Shown here one piece after another: positions 35,101 to 48,179 of a stretch of DNA of 64,000 nucleotides. Origin of the DNA: Labyrinthula sp. Ha (Eukaryota > Sar > Bigyra > Labyrinthulida > Labyrinthulaceae); contig JAALGZ010000005.1 in assembly GCA_015227615.1 (NCBI GenBank), positions 310,001 to 374,000 on the forward strand, given 5' to 3'. The notes below the pieces were generated by a model. The model saw nothing but the letters and a program-made list of their open reading frames with translations, made no database searches and was not told the DNA's origin. The translations under genes were made by a program, and so were the position numbers. Position 1 is the stretch's first letter. Every line of letters starts with the position of its first letter.

Positions 35101-38100
35101 ATACTTAAATTATTAGAAAAGCATATAAGATTTTTGTAGCTAGCTGAATACAATTTTCAACTTATGTTCTTGCTTTGTTTGCATCGAAGATAAGACGAAT
35201 ACCTTAAGGAATCATCTTTCGGTTTTCTTCATATGATCAACGGCAACCTATTAACTCGCTTTAGTTTCTACAAAATGTTATAAAGAATGAAAAATTAACA
35301 ACTGCCTAAGTTCTATGACCTGTGCATGACACCATTGGTGCTGACAGCTCAACAAGTGATTTTTTTCCTGTAAAAGGTAACTATCATAATTCTTTTAAAG
35401 AATTTAATACAAGAGATAAAATCTAAAACAAAATCTTAGCAGATGCCGAAACACAATAATGAATTATTTTGCAATTCCTTTCTATTTCGGTTAAGTACCT
35501 AATTAGTTTGCTGGTCTGTTATCTGTAAGCAAAAATAATATCTGCTTATATAACGAAATGATGTCTAAATAAATTGAGTTAAAAAATGATACATACTAAA
35601 TAAATATTAACTATCGCATTAAGAATATTTATCATCTTAACTGGTACAGATACTTCCGGCAGTTTATTGGTTAGTTTTTCTTCAAAAGCTAGGTTTGCTT
35701 TCAAATCTACTTGATGAAACAATTAGCTTATTTATCTAGATTCAATTGAGATTTTGTGCAATAGATACCCAGAAGTAGAACTAGTAGATCTGAACCATGT
35801 ATAAACAATCCTATATTGAACTATAAACAGGTACTATATGTCACAAATTTATTGCATCTTCCCAAATTCAATTATTGAAAGGAATGTTGATGAAAACACT
35901 AGTTTAATCCTTTAAAATGATGTTCCATTGCTAAAACTTCTAATTTGGATGAATTTAGTTTGAAGGACTCTAAGATTTTCCGCCTGCCCTTATTTGGTTA
36001 GAAAATTAGTGTTAAACTGCTGCTTACCCGATGCACCATAATATGTATCTAAATACTCTGAGCTTTTTAATCCATACATTATCATATTCAAGACCATGAT
36101 TCTCACGAAATAAATCGTTTCATTGGTTATCACCTATGAAATATCTTCTATTTATTTTTCAGACGCAAGGGAGCGTAATCCCTATTCGGAACATGTAAAA
36201 GAACATATGTACAAAATGTCTCAATACCAGTGGTATCCACGCTAAGAGTGAAATTCAAGAAATCTATAAATTTTCGAGAAATAAAATACTAAAAATTACT
36301 TCTAGGAAGAGATTCAGGGAAAATGTTAAATTCAAGAAATTTCATATATTTGTTACTATTTTAGATCTAGTTTTCCGGCCAAAATTTTTACTGTTTTGCT
36401 AAATTGAAGCAAGGAAAATAATAAAAAAAGATAAAACTGTGCAGTTATGGGCCAGTAACGACAAACAAAATACGTAAAATACATAGTGTAGAAGAAAATT
36501 CTTTACGATACGTTAATATTCAGTTGACATAATGATTTTTTAATAAAATATCATTAACTTTCGCTTTAAGGATAAGATTAGGTTTTCTTCATTAGTGTAG
36601 GAATAAAATCTGAGGTATAAATAGGAAAATAAGATTGTAAGCTCTTGAGGGTTCCCGATTGATAAATAAAACAATTTTATATACATCTATAAATATTGAT
36701 ATTTCTCATTGTTATCTATTATTATTATTATTGTTATTTCATTCAAAAAGTCGAGTGCCTTTTCAAAACATCTTCTCCGGGCCCTCGAAATCTTCGCCGT
36801 GTAATTTAATTTGGCATTTTCAATGTCTCTCATCTCGTTGTTTTTACTTTTATCAGATTGTTAATGAAAGCTTGGATTGCTAATAATATACGGTATAATT
36901 ATCTAAATGCTTTACTATTTTTTACATAGTATGTCCCATGCTACATGTTATAGTAAGGCCCGATCTTGTGTATATTTTGGACACTTCAGCATACACGTAC
37001 TCCATGGAAATGCATTTTGGTTACCCAATACGAGCCCAATTATGTTTTTATGCTAGCAAAGTTGAACTGAATATAAAACGGACAAAATTAAGTATTTTTA
37101 TTCGTTCCAACTATACCATAGAGAACTTGTGAGCCATATTATGAAACATTTAACTCCTTGCAACAAGAATGTCCATTTATCCCTTAAACTCGCCAGATAA
37201 ATAAATATACTACGGGTTTTTTGGAAAAATTAATGCCTAAGACCCGTACAACATATTATTTTTATTATGATAAGAAGATATTTTAATTTATATCTATCTT
37301 AGCACGTGAAGAAATTGAGAAAAAAAATTCAAGTATCATATTTTATAAAATTAGGACAGAGAGTTGTAGAATGAAAAATAAAATTAGCCTTCAAATTAGA
37401 CTAATTTAATTTCCAAATTATCGTAAGAAATTTCTTGATAAAGTTGGAGCCAAAACGTACAGTGTCAGCAGCAGCAGTCAGTAGATGATCAGTATTTGCT
37501 TTATAAAAATTGATTTTGAAACCAATTTAATATAGCGAAAATAGCTATCGCCGCTGTTAATATGGAAGTTCTTTGAGCTTTCTCAAATAAATTGTTTAGA
37601 AAAACTAAAATACTCCTATTGTGACCTGCTTATCTTAGGTTAAGATATTTTGTAGGGTGATATAATCCATTCACGACTAACTGAAATCTAACAGTATTTT
37701 TTTCAGGGAGTTTGAAAACTTTGGAATGAGTGTTATATTGGGGAACTTAAGTTGAACAGTCAGATACTGGAAATAAATTTTCTCATTTTAAAAGATTTTT
37801 TTTTATTTTACAAGGCATGGTCAGCCTTGAGATAAGTATTTTTTGAGTTGTTACACGAATTAAAATTCGCAAAAAAAAGGCATTTTTATCCAATACTAAG
37901 CTTCCTTCAAAACGTGGTTAAAAACCTCTTAAAATATCAATTTATAGGCTTTGATTTTATTATTTAGATTATTTGAACTTCTAGAGCTCAAATTTAAACG
38001 ATTACTGCTAGACTTATAGATTTACCATTTTAAGTGTTCATGTCTTAAAGATTGGACTTTTAGATAGAAGTTCATCCAGGTAAACTTAACCAGAATAGTA

Positions 38101-39059
38101 ATCTCTGGAAACCTTGTTTAAACTGCAGAATATGCAAAATTTTTAGTGCTTCATAAAAATCAAACCATCTATAGAACTTTTCTTAATGTTGTTACATGTA
38201 AATGTAATTCTCTTGTTAATCAATAAACTCGGTAAGAGAGGCCCTTACAATTATATATATATAAAGCTTAAGCTCCAAAGTAATGCCAAATTATCAAATT
38301 AAGAGTGTGGTTTGAGAAGTTATTTATAGTTTAGGATTTGATGGATGAGAATAGTATATTTGACCAAGAATTCCAGACAATCAGTATATCCTGCTATATG
38401 TCCTTTTCCTCACCTAAAGTTTCCTATTCCCTACATTATTCTTATGTCATAAAATATTATAGTACTTGATACGAAAGATAGTTTGTCAGGTATTTGTAGC
38501 CTTTTAGCTAAGTTGGACCTTTGGCTTAGCTTATATTGCCATTATGCTGCATTATAGAGGAAATTGTCGATGAAGGAATGACTTCCTCTTTAATAATGAA
38601 TACAGCAAGACAATATTACTTGAAAACATTAATAAACATATATTAAAGCTATGTTTAGTAGTTGATGAAAGAATTGTTGTAGGTTTTTTCAAAAATTTGA
38701 AGGCCATATATTAAAAATGCGTGAAAATTCTGTACTATTTTATAGCTAAGTTAAACTTTACTTTTCGACCTCTCAGTTTCCTATTGTTATTCAACAAATA
38801 TGTCATAGACCTTTCAGAAAATGTATTTTGTCTTTAGCAACTTGAAAATTTGCTGCAAAACATATCAAAGAGGATTAAGACGCTTCATCCTAAAATACGT
38901 GTTGACTGGAAATTCGTAAAGTAATAAAGTATCGTCAACCCTCAGAATATTCAGAATCAAAACAAAAACCATTAGATATCTTTTGGAGTTAAATCTCAAA
39001 TATGATAACTACGTTATAGTTAAAATATAAGTAATTTTACTATGAATAAAATTGTTTAT

Positions 39060-39300
39060 TCAAAAGAAACGTCATATTAAATGCCATTGCCACCGGTGAT
39101 CACGTTGTAAGGCCTTTGGAACACAATGCTAGCAAAGCTAATAAGCTCGATCAACTCCGGAAAATCCAAAATCCAGTAGAATCTCAGCAAGAAACCTAAA
39201 AACAATTTGGGAAGATTGTTTCTGAAGACATCTGGGGATTCTTATAGACATCGGTATGTGCCACTGAGTTTTATTCATGCAAGTCTAAAAATAAATCCAG
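39060..39300 (+). mobile_element. Fossil fragment, retroelement integrase-like
   Basis: A protein-like stretch resembling the GAG-pre-integrase/integrase junction of copia-type elements (an SEDIWGFL-like segment). Broken and isolated; age old. Limits approximate, assignment tentative. Confidence 0.28.
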
Positions 39301-40668
39301 ATTGTAGTTCATTTAAAGCCTGTATATTGCATGATCGATGGAAATAAAATTTGTGAATAATAAATCGGTAACGTACTAAGAATTTATGATCGTTATGAAT
39401 GATGACTGGGCAAAAGATAAGAAGCCTGTAAGTTAAATAATAGGAATTTATACACTCTTGCCCCAGAAACACTGTTTAGTATTGCGGCGGTCTCTGTGTC
39501 ACGGTACAAACAGAAGGCAGCTTTCACTTTGTTCCCAATTTCGATATGGTCTCCCAATATTTCGAGTCAACACTGTTACAAAACTTCTCTATAAAATCTA
39601 TAATTCAAATTTTGAACTCCATAAATACATAAAACTTTTTGATCTCCACTTAAAACCATACTTGATGAATAAATATGCTTAACACTTGGACTCCTTTGCG
39701 ATTTTTCTGTTAACCGTGTATGTTAAATTGTTTTGAAGCATGTGGGAAAGCTGCGATAGATTCTTCTAAGAATTTTTTAACTATTGACCGCTACTTAGAA
39801 AAATAAACTCACTTGTTGTTTAGAAAGTACTTTGTCAAAGTATAATCAGCGCTTTCGACTCTAAGGCTTGTGAATACAAAAACCAAGTAGGGACTTCTCG
39901 GAATTAATATGTGTTACAAAAACTGTGTGGGGCCTCAGAGAAAAAAGTACAAATATGTTTAATGTATATTGCGAGTTAAATAAATTAAATAATGCGAAAG
40001 TTCATCTCTTTATCATAGGAGCAATTCCAAAGTTTGAAGCTAGGAAAAAAACATTGAGGGCAGCTTAGTTATAACCCTTAGCACCTTGAGCTACTTTTGA
40101 GTGTAATTGAGTAAATTAATGGTGAATTCAGAATCTATATACTGGTGCTGTTAAAAGTAAAAATCATACAGCAGTCTTTCTGTCATATTTTATCTTTTAG
40201 ACGCACGCTCTTAATGGTTTGATGCTATAACTATGGTGAGAACATTCTCTGTATCGTACTTCTCTTACTGTGGTAACGCAATAGCATTGGATTTTTCCCG
40301 TTACCGCATCAGCAACTGAGCCTTTTTCTGTAAACTAGTTAGAAAAAATACTTGATTTGAAACAATAGACAGGATCTAATTACTGCTAAGTACTAACTAT
40401 GTATTCACACATAGTTTCAAAGAAAAGTATTAACCTTAAGTTATGACAATGTATAGATAAGAGCACTTGTAGAGAGTATATTGTCATCATAATTTTCTTT
40501 GAGACTGAAAAGGTTTTATAGTTTTTCCTGATGAATCTCTTTGTGTTTGGATATCAAGCTAATTTCATAAGAAAACAAACGACTCTTCCAATACCGATAT
40601 TAATCTGATAATCCAAATCTCAATTTTCGATTACCACAAATAATCTAAAGCTAAGATTTGAAGATTTG

Positions 40669-42717
40669 ATGCTAAGATATCTCACAGGCGATAAAGAATC
40701 GGTAAAGACGCCTAAAAAACCGAGAAGAAGTGAAAAACATGGTCACATGGCATCTGGCTTTCAGTTCAAAACTCCTGTTAAGATAGCTGATGATTATTCC
40801 AAGCAGAGTTCACGAAAACGCAGTGGAGTTCACAAATATTTCACAGAAACCCCTGGAGTACCTTTTACGAAAACTTGCGTCACTTGTGGCGCTCTAATCA
40901 AGAGTAAAGGAGGAACAACAACAGGGATGAGGTCACATGTTATGAGCTTTCATACAGAGCATGATCTTGGGCAGGGGAAAAATTCGAAGAAAATTAAACT
41001 TGCCCCATCTCTAGTCAAACCAGCAAAGTCAGAAATGTTGACTTATGCTAAGAGCCCTAAGAAGGTTGCAATAATGTCCTCTTCAAAACCTGTCACAGAA
41101 AATTTTCTTAACCTTTTGATCGAGGATGGCATGCTTCTCCAGGACATAGAAAAACCTGGAATGTGTCGGTTTTTTCAAAACATGAAGATTAATTTAGATG
41201 AAGGGCTTAAGAAGCGATTGCATAAGATGGTTGATGAGCGTCATAAGAAAGCCATAGGTAGTATTAAGAAAACTTTACAAAATGATAAAGAAGTTAACTC
41301 ACTATCTGTGTTTGTCGATTCTTGGAGTGCAGATGTGTTTGAAGGGTATTTATCTATTGGGGTCCAGTACTTGAATTCAGAGTTTCAGTTGAGAAACTTT
41401 ACTCTATCTTATTCAAAGGTCTTAGACTCGTCAGATTCCAAAATACTTGCAGATAAAATATATTCTGTGTTGAATGATTTTGGAATTGTCAAGAAAGTAA
41501 AGTTTATAACTGGCGACAACTCTGAGAAAATAAGTGAAGCTATTGCAACAATACGAAGTAGAATATTAGTTGAACATGAAGAATCTGGAACTGCAGTCGC
41601 TTCCGCAGATAATTTTCATATATTTTGCTTAGGAAAATTATTGAACTCCTATTCAAAGCAAGTGCTTGATTCCTTTGAACCTACGTTGAAGAAGTTAAAA
41701 GATTTTTCTTTGTATTGGGGTTCTAATAATGCATTAGTCAAACATTGGATATCAGCTGTAATTTGGAAAACTCAGGAGAATGGATCTTTCCTGTCGTCTT
41801 TAAAGAAGAAACCTATGGAGAAGGACCCTAAGAAAATCCCTACCCCTTTCGTCTCAAGTGACTGGAATTCAATACTTGAGTTTCTAACATGGTTTTCTAC
41901 GGAAAGAAAACTATTTTTAAAGACTCAAGCAGAAGTTGCTGAAAATGCTAATGTACCGGAAAAATACTTGCTTCATAAGGAAGATCTAATAGCAGCGGAA
42001 ATCATTAAGAACCTTCTTGAAGATTTCCAGTTATTTGTGGAGATTAGCTGCAAAGGCAACAATGTTACTTTGTCTTCTAGAAAGGTTGGGTTTGAAAAGT
42101 TGCTTGCTACAATTGATTGTGCAACAAAGACAGTTTCAGAAACAGCTTTTCAACATATGCAGAAAAACTATGTAAAAAATATAGTTGCTTTATTGAGAAA
42201 AATGAAAAATAGGGTTCAAAAAGATGCGGACGTGATATTGTCAACTCAACCAGTTAGACTGTCTTCCTTGTTAGATAAAAGGTTTCCTCATAAGACAGAT
42301 CCTGCTGAAAGAGAATGGGAAATGAAATATCAAATCTTGGTATCTTATTTCGAGGAAATTAATTACAAACCTCCTGTTGTAGAAAGCAAGTCCTCCGCGT
42401 TAGATTTATTGCAGGTAGCACAGCAAATGCAATCAACACCGGAAGATAGGACCAGGGAAATTGCTAAAGAAGTGTCAGAGTTTCTTCAGCAGAGCTCAAT
42501 TAATCCTCAAGAAGATGTTCTGGAGTGGTGGAACAGGAACTCAAAAGCGTTTCCTAGATTAGCATTCGCGGCTAGGCAGATTTTGGCTTGCCCTTCCACG
42601 AGTTGCAAAGGGGAAGCCATCTTTTCCAATGCACTTCAACTCGAGATGGATGGACAAATAGGAAGGGATAAAACTTACACAAAAAGAATAGAGCTTCAAA
42701 GTTGGACAAATTTGTAA
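40669..42717 (+). CDS. hAT-superfamily transposase, intact frame
   Basis: 682 aa in one uninterrupted exon from ATG 40669. N-terminal BED-type zinc finger: Cys70-x2-Cys73 with His90 and His95. RNase-H-like core: Asp217 in VFVDSWSA, Asp283 in ITGDNSE, His317, Trp399 in SSDWNSILEF, then LLDKRFPHK; the C-terminal dimerisation segment WWNRNSKAFPRLAFAARQIL is followed by CPSTSCKGEAIFSNA with Glu649 at the position of the catalytic Glu of Hermes. All three acidic residues are therefore kept. No terminal inverted repeats or 8-bp duplication are visible around it, and its stop lies 97 bp from that of TIM13, so it may be a domesticated gene or an element that has lost its ends. Codon and base use look like neighbouring host genes. 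Confidence 0.9.
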   Translation: MLRYLTGDKESVKTPKKPRRSEKHGHMASGFQFKTPVKIADDYSKQSSRKRSGVHKYFTETPGVPFTKTCVTCGALIKSKGGTTTGMRSHVMSFHTEHDLGQGKNSKKIKLAPSLVKPAKSEMLTYAKSPKKVAIMSSSKPVTENFLNLLIEDGMLLQDIEKPGMCRFFQNMKINLDEGLKKRLHKMVDERHKKAIGSIKKTLQNDKEVNSLSVFVDSWSADVFEGYLSIGVQYLNSEFQLRNFTLSYSKVLDSSDSKILADKIYSVLNDFGIVKKVKFITGDNSEKISEAIATIRSRILVEHEESGTAVASADNFHIFCLGKLLNSYSKQVLDSFEPTLKKLKDFSLYWGSNNALVKHWISAVIWKTQENGSFLSSLKKKPMEKDPKKIPTPFVSSDWNSILEFLTWFSTERKLFLKTQAEVAENANVPEKYLLHKEDLIAAEIIKNLLEDFQLFVEISCKGNNVTLSSRKVGFEKLLATIDCATKTVSETAFQHMQKNYVKNIVALLRKMKNRVQKDADVILSTQPVRLSSLLDKRFPHKTDPAEREWEMKYQILVSYFEEINYKPPVVESKSSALDLLQVAQQMQSTPEDRTREIAKEVSEFLQQSSINPQEDVLEWWNRNSKAFPRLAFAARQILACPSTSCKGEAIFSNALQLEMDGQIGRDKTYTKRIELQSWTNL

Positions 42718-42814
42718 CGTGTTTCTTTTTAGATGAAAACTGGTTTAGAGTCCGAAAGTGAAAACGATAGAATTTTGGTTAAGCGTGTATGTACCTAAAA
42801 TTGTTGGAAAATAT

Positions 42815-43054
42815 CTAACTTTCATCTTGTAAACTTTGAGCAACAACTTGTAAGGTATCTTGATATCTGTCCATACAGTACGCTATGCACGTTTGTTCGG
42901 ATGTAGATAGTTTGGTGGACGGGTATTGCACACATTTTTTAAAACATCTATCGTTTATATTACCCAGGAGTTCGGTCAATGCCATCTGGCTAGCCTTCAT
43001 GCGAACCTGTTGAAGAACCTGTTGTTCTTGTTCTGGTGTCATGTTTTGTTCCAT
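42815..43054 (-). CDS. TIM13: TIM13-type small Tim chaperone
   Basis: 79 aa. Twin CX3C motifs, Cys37-x3-Cys41 and Cys56-x3-Cys60, spaced by 14 residues as in small Tims; LLGNINDRCFKKC and SEQTCIAYCMDRY match TIM13 better than TIM8, 9 or 10. TIM13 pairs with TIM8 as a hexamer in the mitochondrial intermembrane space and carries hydrophobic precursors; the cysteines form two disulfides by the Mia40 pathway. Start at the ATG at 43054; no intron. It converges on the hAT transposase. Confidence 0.93.
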   Translation of the reverse strand: MEQNMTPEQEQQVLQQVRMKASQMALTELLGNINDRCFKKCVQYPSTKLSTSEQTCIAYCMDRYQDTLQVVAQSLQDES

Positions 43055-46000
43055 TTTCTAGGTTTTGTGGCGGCAGTGCTCTGAAAGTGATTTATTGGTA
43101 AACCGCAGTAATGTCACATCGAGTTCATGAACATCAAAAACAATTTTGGTAAAGATGAGATATGTATGTAAGTTTGAAATAGCATTGCGTTAGTTGGTAC
43201 AGTTATATACGCAGTGTGATATAAATGAATATAATAAAAATTCACTGATTCATTATTTAGGTTTAAACTTTTATTATACTTGGTATTTTTGGCTGCGTTC
43301 TCCAAACTCTCTGCGCAGCAGTTGAATTCTTGATTACTTGCTTGTGGAATCAGCTCTAATAGAGCAACGAATGGTCAGCAAGATCCTCAGTGAACTTTTT
43401 AAATATAATATCTCATTATTTTGGTTTGGTTAAGTTTTATTAAAGTCTCTAGGATCTAGTACGTAGGATATTAACCTCCGATTATTCAAATGTGGTTATA
43501 CTGTGTCGCTTTGTAATAGGGAAAAAATTCTGGCAATAAAGAGAGCAACAAATAAATTTACCTCTTATTTAAAAGTACTTTCCACACATATATGTATTTC
43601 CAACTTGCGTAAAAAAGCAATAATATACCTTCTTCACAAGTACAGAAAATGTGGTAAATTACTCTTTGTATCAATGTGTGTGGAACTAAATTAAAGTCCA
43701 GAACAGTGTGTGGAAATTTCTGCATTTTCCTTATACAGCTTTTTTAAAAATGAAAACTTCTACTAGTTAATTCAAAGGATCTCTTTTTCTATTGAAAGTG
43801 AAGCTTCACTATAAATATAAGTAACGCCTGGGGTACCAACAGCACTGCGTTTCCTCAAGAATCTAGTCTATGGCAGAGAATTCTGCAGTGAGTTTTTCTT
43901 ACTATGGTTATTACCTTGAATTATTTTTTTGGTGAATAGAGAGAAAGAACCTGAAAAATGATTATATTTTTGCTGCAGAATATCATGTTGGTTTTTCAAG
44001 TCTAGAATTAGTTGCAACGAGAGCCAAGTCTTCACACATGAACGTTTTAACTAAGTAATAAATTAATGGAGTGAAATTATTTTGAATCTCGATGACTAAA
44101 AACTAAAACCAGTTGAACAAGTCTAGGGAAGATATTAGGGGTCCACATATACTTGAACGAAAGATATAAAGCAAGATCTATAATTGTGGTAAGCTCGCGC
44201 AAGTTTTCTACGATTTAGCTCAAATTTTCTAAGATTTCTTTGTAAAGTTTTCTTGGAGTATATCCCATCCCTTTAAGGTTTCAACATCGTGTTTTCATCT
44301 AAACAACCAAGAAATACTTTGCCTGATAATGGCCTCCGTGGATATCCTGACATACCTTTCTCTACAGAAGTCAAACTTGAAATCACAATAGACAAGTGTT
44401 ATTCATACTTGAATTTTAACAAGTTAGGTAATATAATAACAGGTTATTCACATATAATCATTTTAGAACATCTTGTAAAAAAGAGTGAATTATATTTTAT
44501 AGTTGTTAAAGCCGAAGAAATCACTATCGACACGTTTCCTAAATATTGAACATATGTAAAACTATCAGTAGAAAAATCTTTCCAAACTCCCAGAGACCTA
44601 TGATAAAATAACAGAGTTTACTTATTGGGTTAAATAACAATCACTAAGACATACATATCTAAATATTGGGCCTTAAAACCACGCCCCAGATTATAGCTCG
44701 TCATGTGGGTCTATTTTTATTACGGGAAACAAGCTTGTTTATGATGAACTGTTTTTCCAGCTTTTAATATATTCCAAAAATATCCTTAAAACAAACTAGT
44801 TATTTAAGGAAAATCTTAACTTCGGTGCTCACTATTCCTTAAAAAAAACTTGAATAAAATACCCTCGTGTTTCTTGTTTGGCCTGAACTTTAAACTAGCA
44901 TATAATAAACGCTACATGGTAGTGCTATATCATTCACAACCTCCAATATTGACACTTATAAGGCCTTGACAGGAATAATAGATAATTGACCCAAGTTGCA
45001 GAATCCGCTAACATTTCATAAGACTCAAATTGCATATTACTCACCTAGTTGTTTCACAAATACCTCGTTTTAAATACCTTTGGAAATGAAATCATGAGTT
45101 ACGGAGCATATGTATTTAACTCTCTCTATGGCATATATATATTTAAGATTTTGGAATATAACCGAGCCTTTGTTAAGAGACTCTCGCAATTAAAAATATA
45201 ATCTGGTGTTAATTAGGCCAGCAAATACTATCATCAAATCATGGCCAAGGCTCGATACAAGTTAATTAATTGGTTTACATATATCTAGAGTATATTCTCA
45301 AAAAGGAAACAAGATGTAATAAGCTCTGAAACGAATGTCGAAGAAAAACTAAGAAAATTTTTGAAAACACGAAAACTCCCGTTTTATTTTCTATTTTCTC
45401 TGTGGTGGCCATTAATTAGCGAGGTTCTTTGATTAGTGTTTCTCTCGGTTATATCAGCCTGGGTACTTCACGGGCTGTTATGTTTCAACGTTAAATAGGG
45501 TCAATACATAAAGACAAACCATTTCTTCAGCTTTCGCAGATTTATCTTCTACAAGCATAGTGGGACTATGAACTAGACAAAGGGATTTGAACATAGTCCT
45601 AACCATAATTCTGATGTAAGAGTTAACGTGCATAGTTGAAAGAAATTAAATATTAGTTGCTTTAATTACTGAAAAACATGAGTTGGATGAAATGTTACAC
45701 TTACGAAAAATGAAGAACTATTCTCCATAGAGTAGAATCAGCTAGATAAAGAACCTGGCAAAACTTCAGCTGCATTGCAGTAAACAAAAATTCTCCTTTA
45801 AAATTTAATGCCATAAGGAAAAGATTTCCGTATCCATCGCCTTTTTGTAGTACGTTATCACACATTATAGGGACTTTTCATACCAATAGCTAACTGTTAA
45901 AGGTATGAGTAATATATCTGGAAGGTATTTGAATTCCCAAAGTTAAAATTAACAAGCACTAAAATCACCCTCACGTGAAACAATAACGTCTACTAGAGTA

Positions 46001-48179
46001 CAAGAAATTAAATAAAAGAAAAAGGGTAGTAAATAGATACTAAAAATTTATTATGAAGTTTCAAACCTACGATGCCAGCTAGAAGATAGATGTAACAACT
46101 ATAGTTGTCAGCATATGGAGTATCTGAGAATAGCCGGAATAGCCATATAGACGAAGAAGCAACTCGACTAAGAGTGAGGTAAAAGTGTCCATGGTTATCG
46201 ATTGTAAAAGTTTTCAAATTATCCTTCCCTCGGAAGTAGTTAGAAATCAATCTCAAGATAATTAACTATGCAGAACAGTTTAAATTACTCAATAAATTTG
46301 CCATTTATGCTGGTATTCTCATGAGCAGAAAGGTTTTATATGACAAATGTTTTATAACCAATTAAATATTTTATGAGATTAATGGGATGAATATCACAGC
46401 AAACAAAATTAAATAAAAGATCTGACTTTACGATATTATAAGTTAGATATTGATTGGAAAGAACGCTAACATCTGTGTTAAGAACAATAACAACTTCCTT
46501 TAATTAAGAATCAGATGGATGGCATTGCTAGACTAAATCAATGGAGCCAAGAGTTTGGAGTACATGGAAGCTAATCTGCAATTTTAAAATGATTAAAATG
46601 AAAGTGTAGAGGGCACTCTAACTAGTTTCCCACCATGTATCTGCTAAGATCAGATGTAACAATGGTATGGCTCGTGTTACAACTGGTCCACGCGCATGAA
46701 AGATAATGGCTGTTATCTTAGTTAATCTTACATTTTGATCAATTTCTTTATTTCTTATTCTTTGAATTTCTGTATTTACACGAAAAAAAATATTTTGGAA
46801 GATGGAGAAGAAAAAAAAATCTTATTCCACCGGTATTATTCGAACAAGAGAGGGGTTCCTAGGTTGCATTGGACAAATAATTTCTTAAATACCGCCAAGT
46901 AGTGATAAAAGTTATAATATCAATCAATGGATAAAGATCACATATTTTAGGTCTTTGATAGGTTTTTTGGGGTTTTAAGCTGTGCAATTTGTAAACTCAT
47001 AGTTTGTATTAAGAAAAAGGCCGGGGGGAATAGCTATGTAAAGATAATAGTAGAAAAGTCTCTTCTATTTGACCCAAAACTCAGTACCAATTCGCTCAAG
47101 AAACAAACCAAACCATATTTGAGACAGTATTTGAAATTGATGCTAAGCACACAACATTTCTCTGGTGCAAGTAACTTTTACAACGGCACGAGGGTATGAA
47201 GTATGATAAACTTTTGAACAGAATGCGTCATAGTTGGGAAGAGCTAATGTGTCTATAAATAATAATACAGAAGCTAAATAACCTCAGCGACGAAATGGTC
47301 CAAACCCCCAATAATATCAGCATACTAGCATTGGACTCATGGTTCATATCTATTCAAACTGGTTTTAACTCAACGTCCTTCGAAATGGGTTATATTTGAA
47401 AGGGAAAATGCCCAACCCATCATTGCGAATATCGATCTTCAAGCATTTTCGCACAACCTTTTATTCATAACGGGTTTATAGCATAGCTAAACTTTGCATG
47501 TGGCATAAAGAATAACCAGTGAATCTATAATTTTATTGATCGAACTGTAGCTTACTGTGGCAACAATAAAAGTAAAATAAACACTTTTAATTTATTCTTG
47601 CACTGAGGTAGCATGAAGATAAATCTTACCGGCTCTATGTCGAATATATAACAAATAAGATAGCAAGGTCTCACATAGAAAAGTAAAAATGAAAAAGTTT
47701 GAAAGAATCTAGAATTAATATCTATAAATTGTACACTAATTCAGGACTAGACACCAGTAATTGTAATTACTTCAAAAGATTCGTACATACTACCAAGAAG
47801 AAATTTTAAGTTAAACATAAGTTGTATTGCTTACTAAGCTTTAACAGGGATATTAAACCTATACGACGACTATTTAGAAACTTCTTAAACTGAAATAGTG
47901 TGTAGTCAATGAGACAAAAGTAAGGTTAAGACGATAGAGGTGATACAAGTATAAGAGGCTGTCTCCTAAGAACCATAGCATCGGCACTGGACAACCCGGC
48001 GAAGCATTGGAAAATTGGAGCAAGATATAAAGTGCCAAGCACAATCATTGTATATAATTTCTTATCCACCAAATCAAACATCAAATCTTCAACTACAACA
48101 TGTCTACGGTATACAAACTATGACATCCTCACGCTCAATGTTTCATCATTCGCAATAGCTTAGCCCAACTCGTTAATGT

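Larger units (their letters stand above)
32454..40668. other. Longest gene desert before the hAT gene
   Basis: About 8.2 kb without an intact gene. It contains decayed retroelement fossils (listed separately) and a short ATT microsatellite near 36718-36732. A few TGATAATC-like motifs just upstream of the transposase gene are the only hint of transposon ends. Confidence 0.5.

Noticed and set aside
40229-40270. Second ACGATACAGAGAA match (minus strand) resembling U6
   Set aside because: No AGC triad or U6 3' region follows; a short chance match.
44941-44985. AAGGCCTTGACAGGAATAA resembling part of MITE copy A
   Set aside because: Neither MITE ends nor subterminal repeats are present nearby; too short to call a seventh copy.
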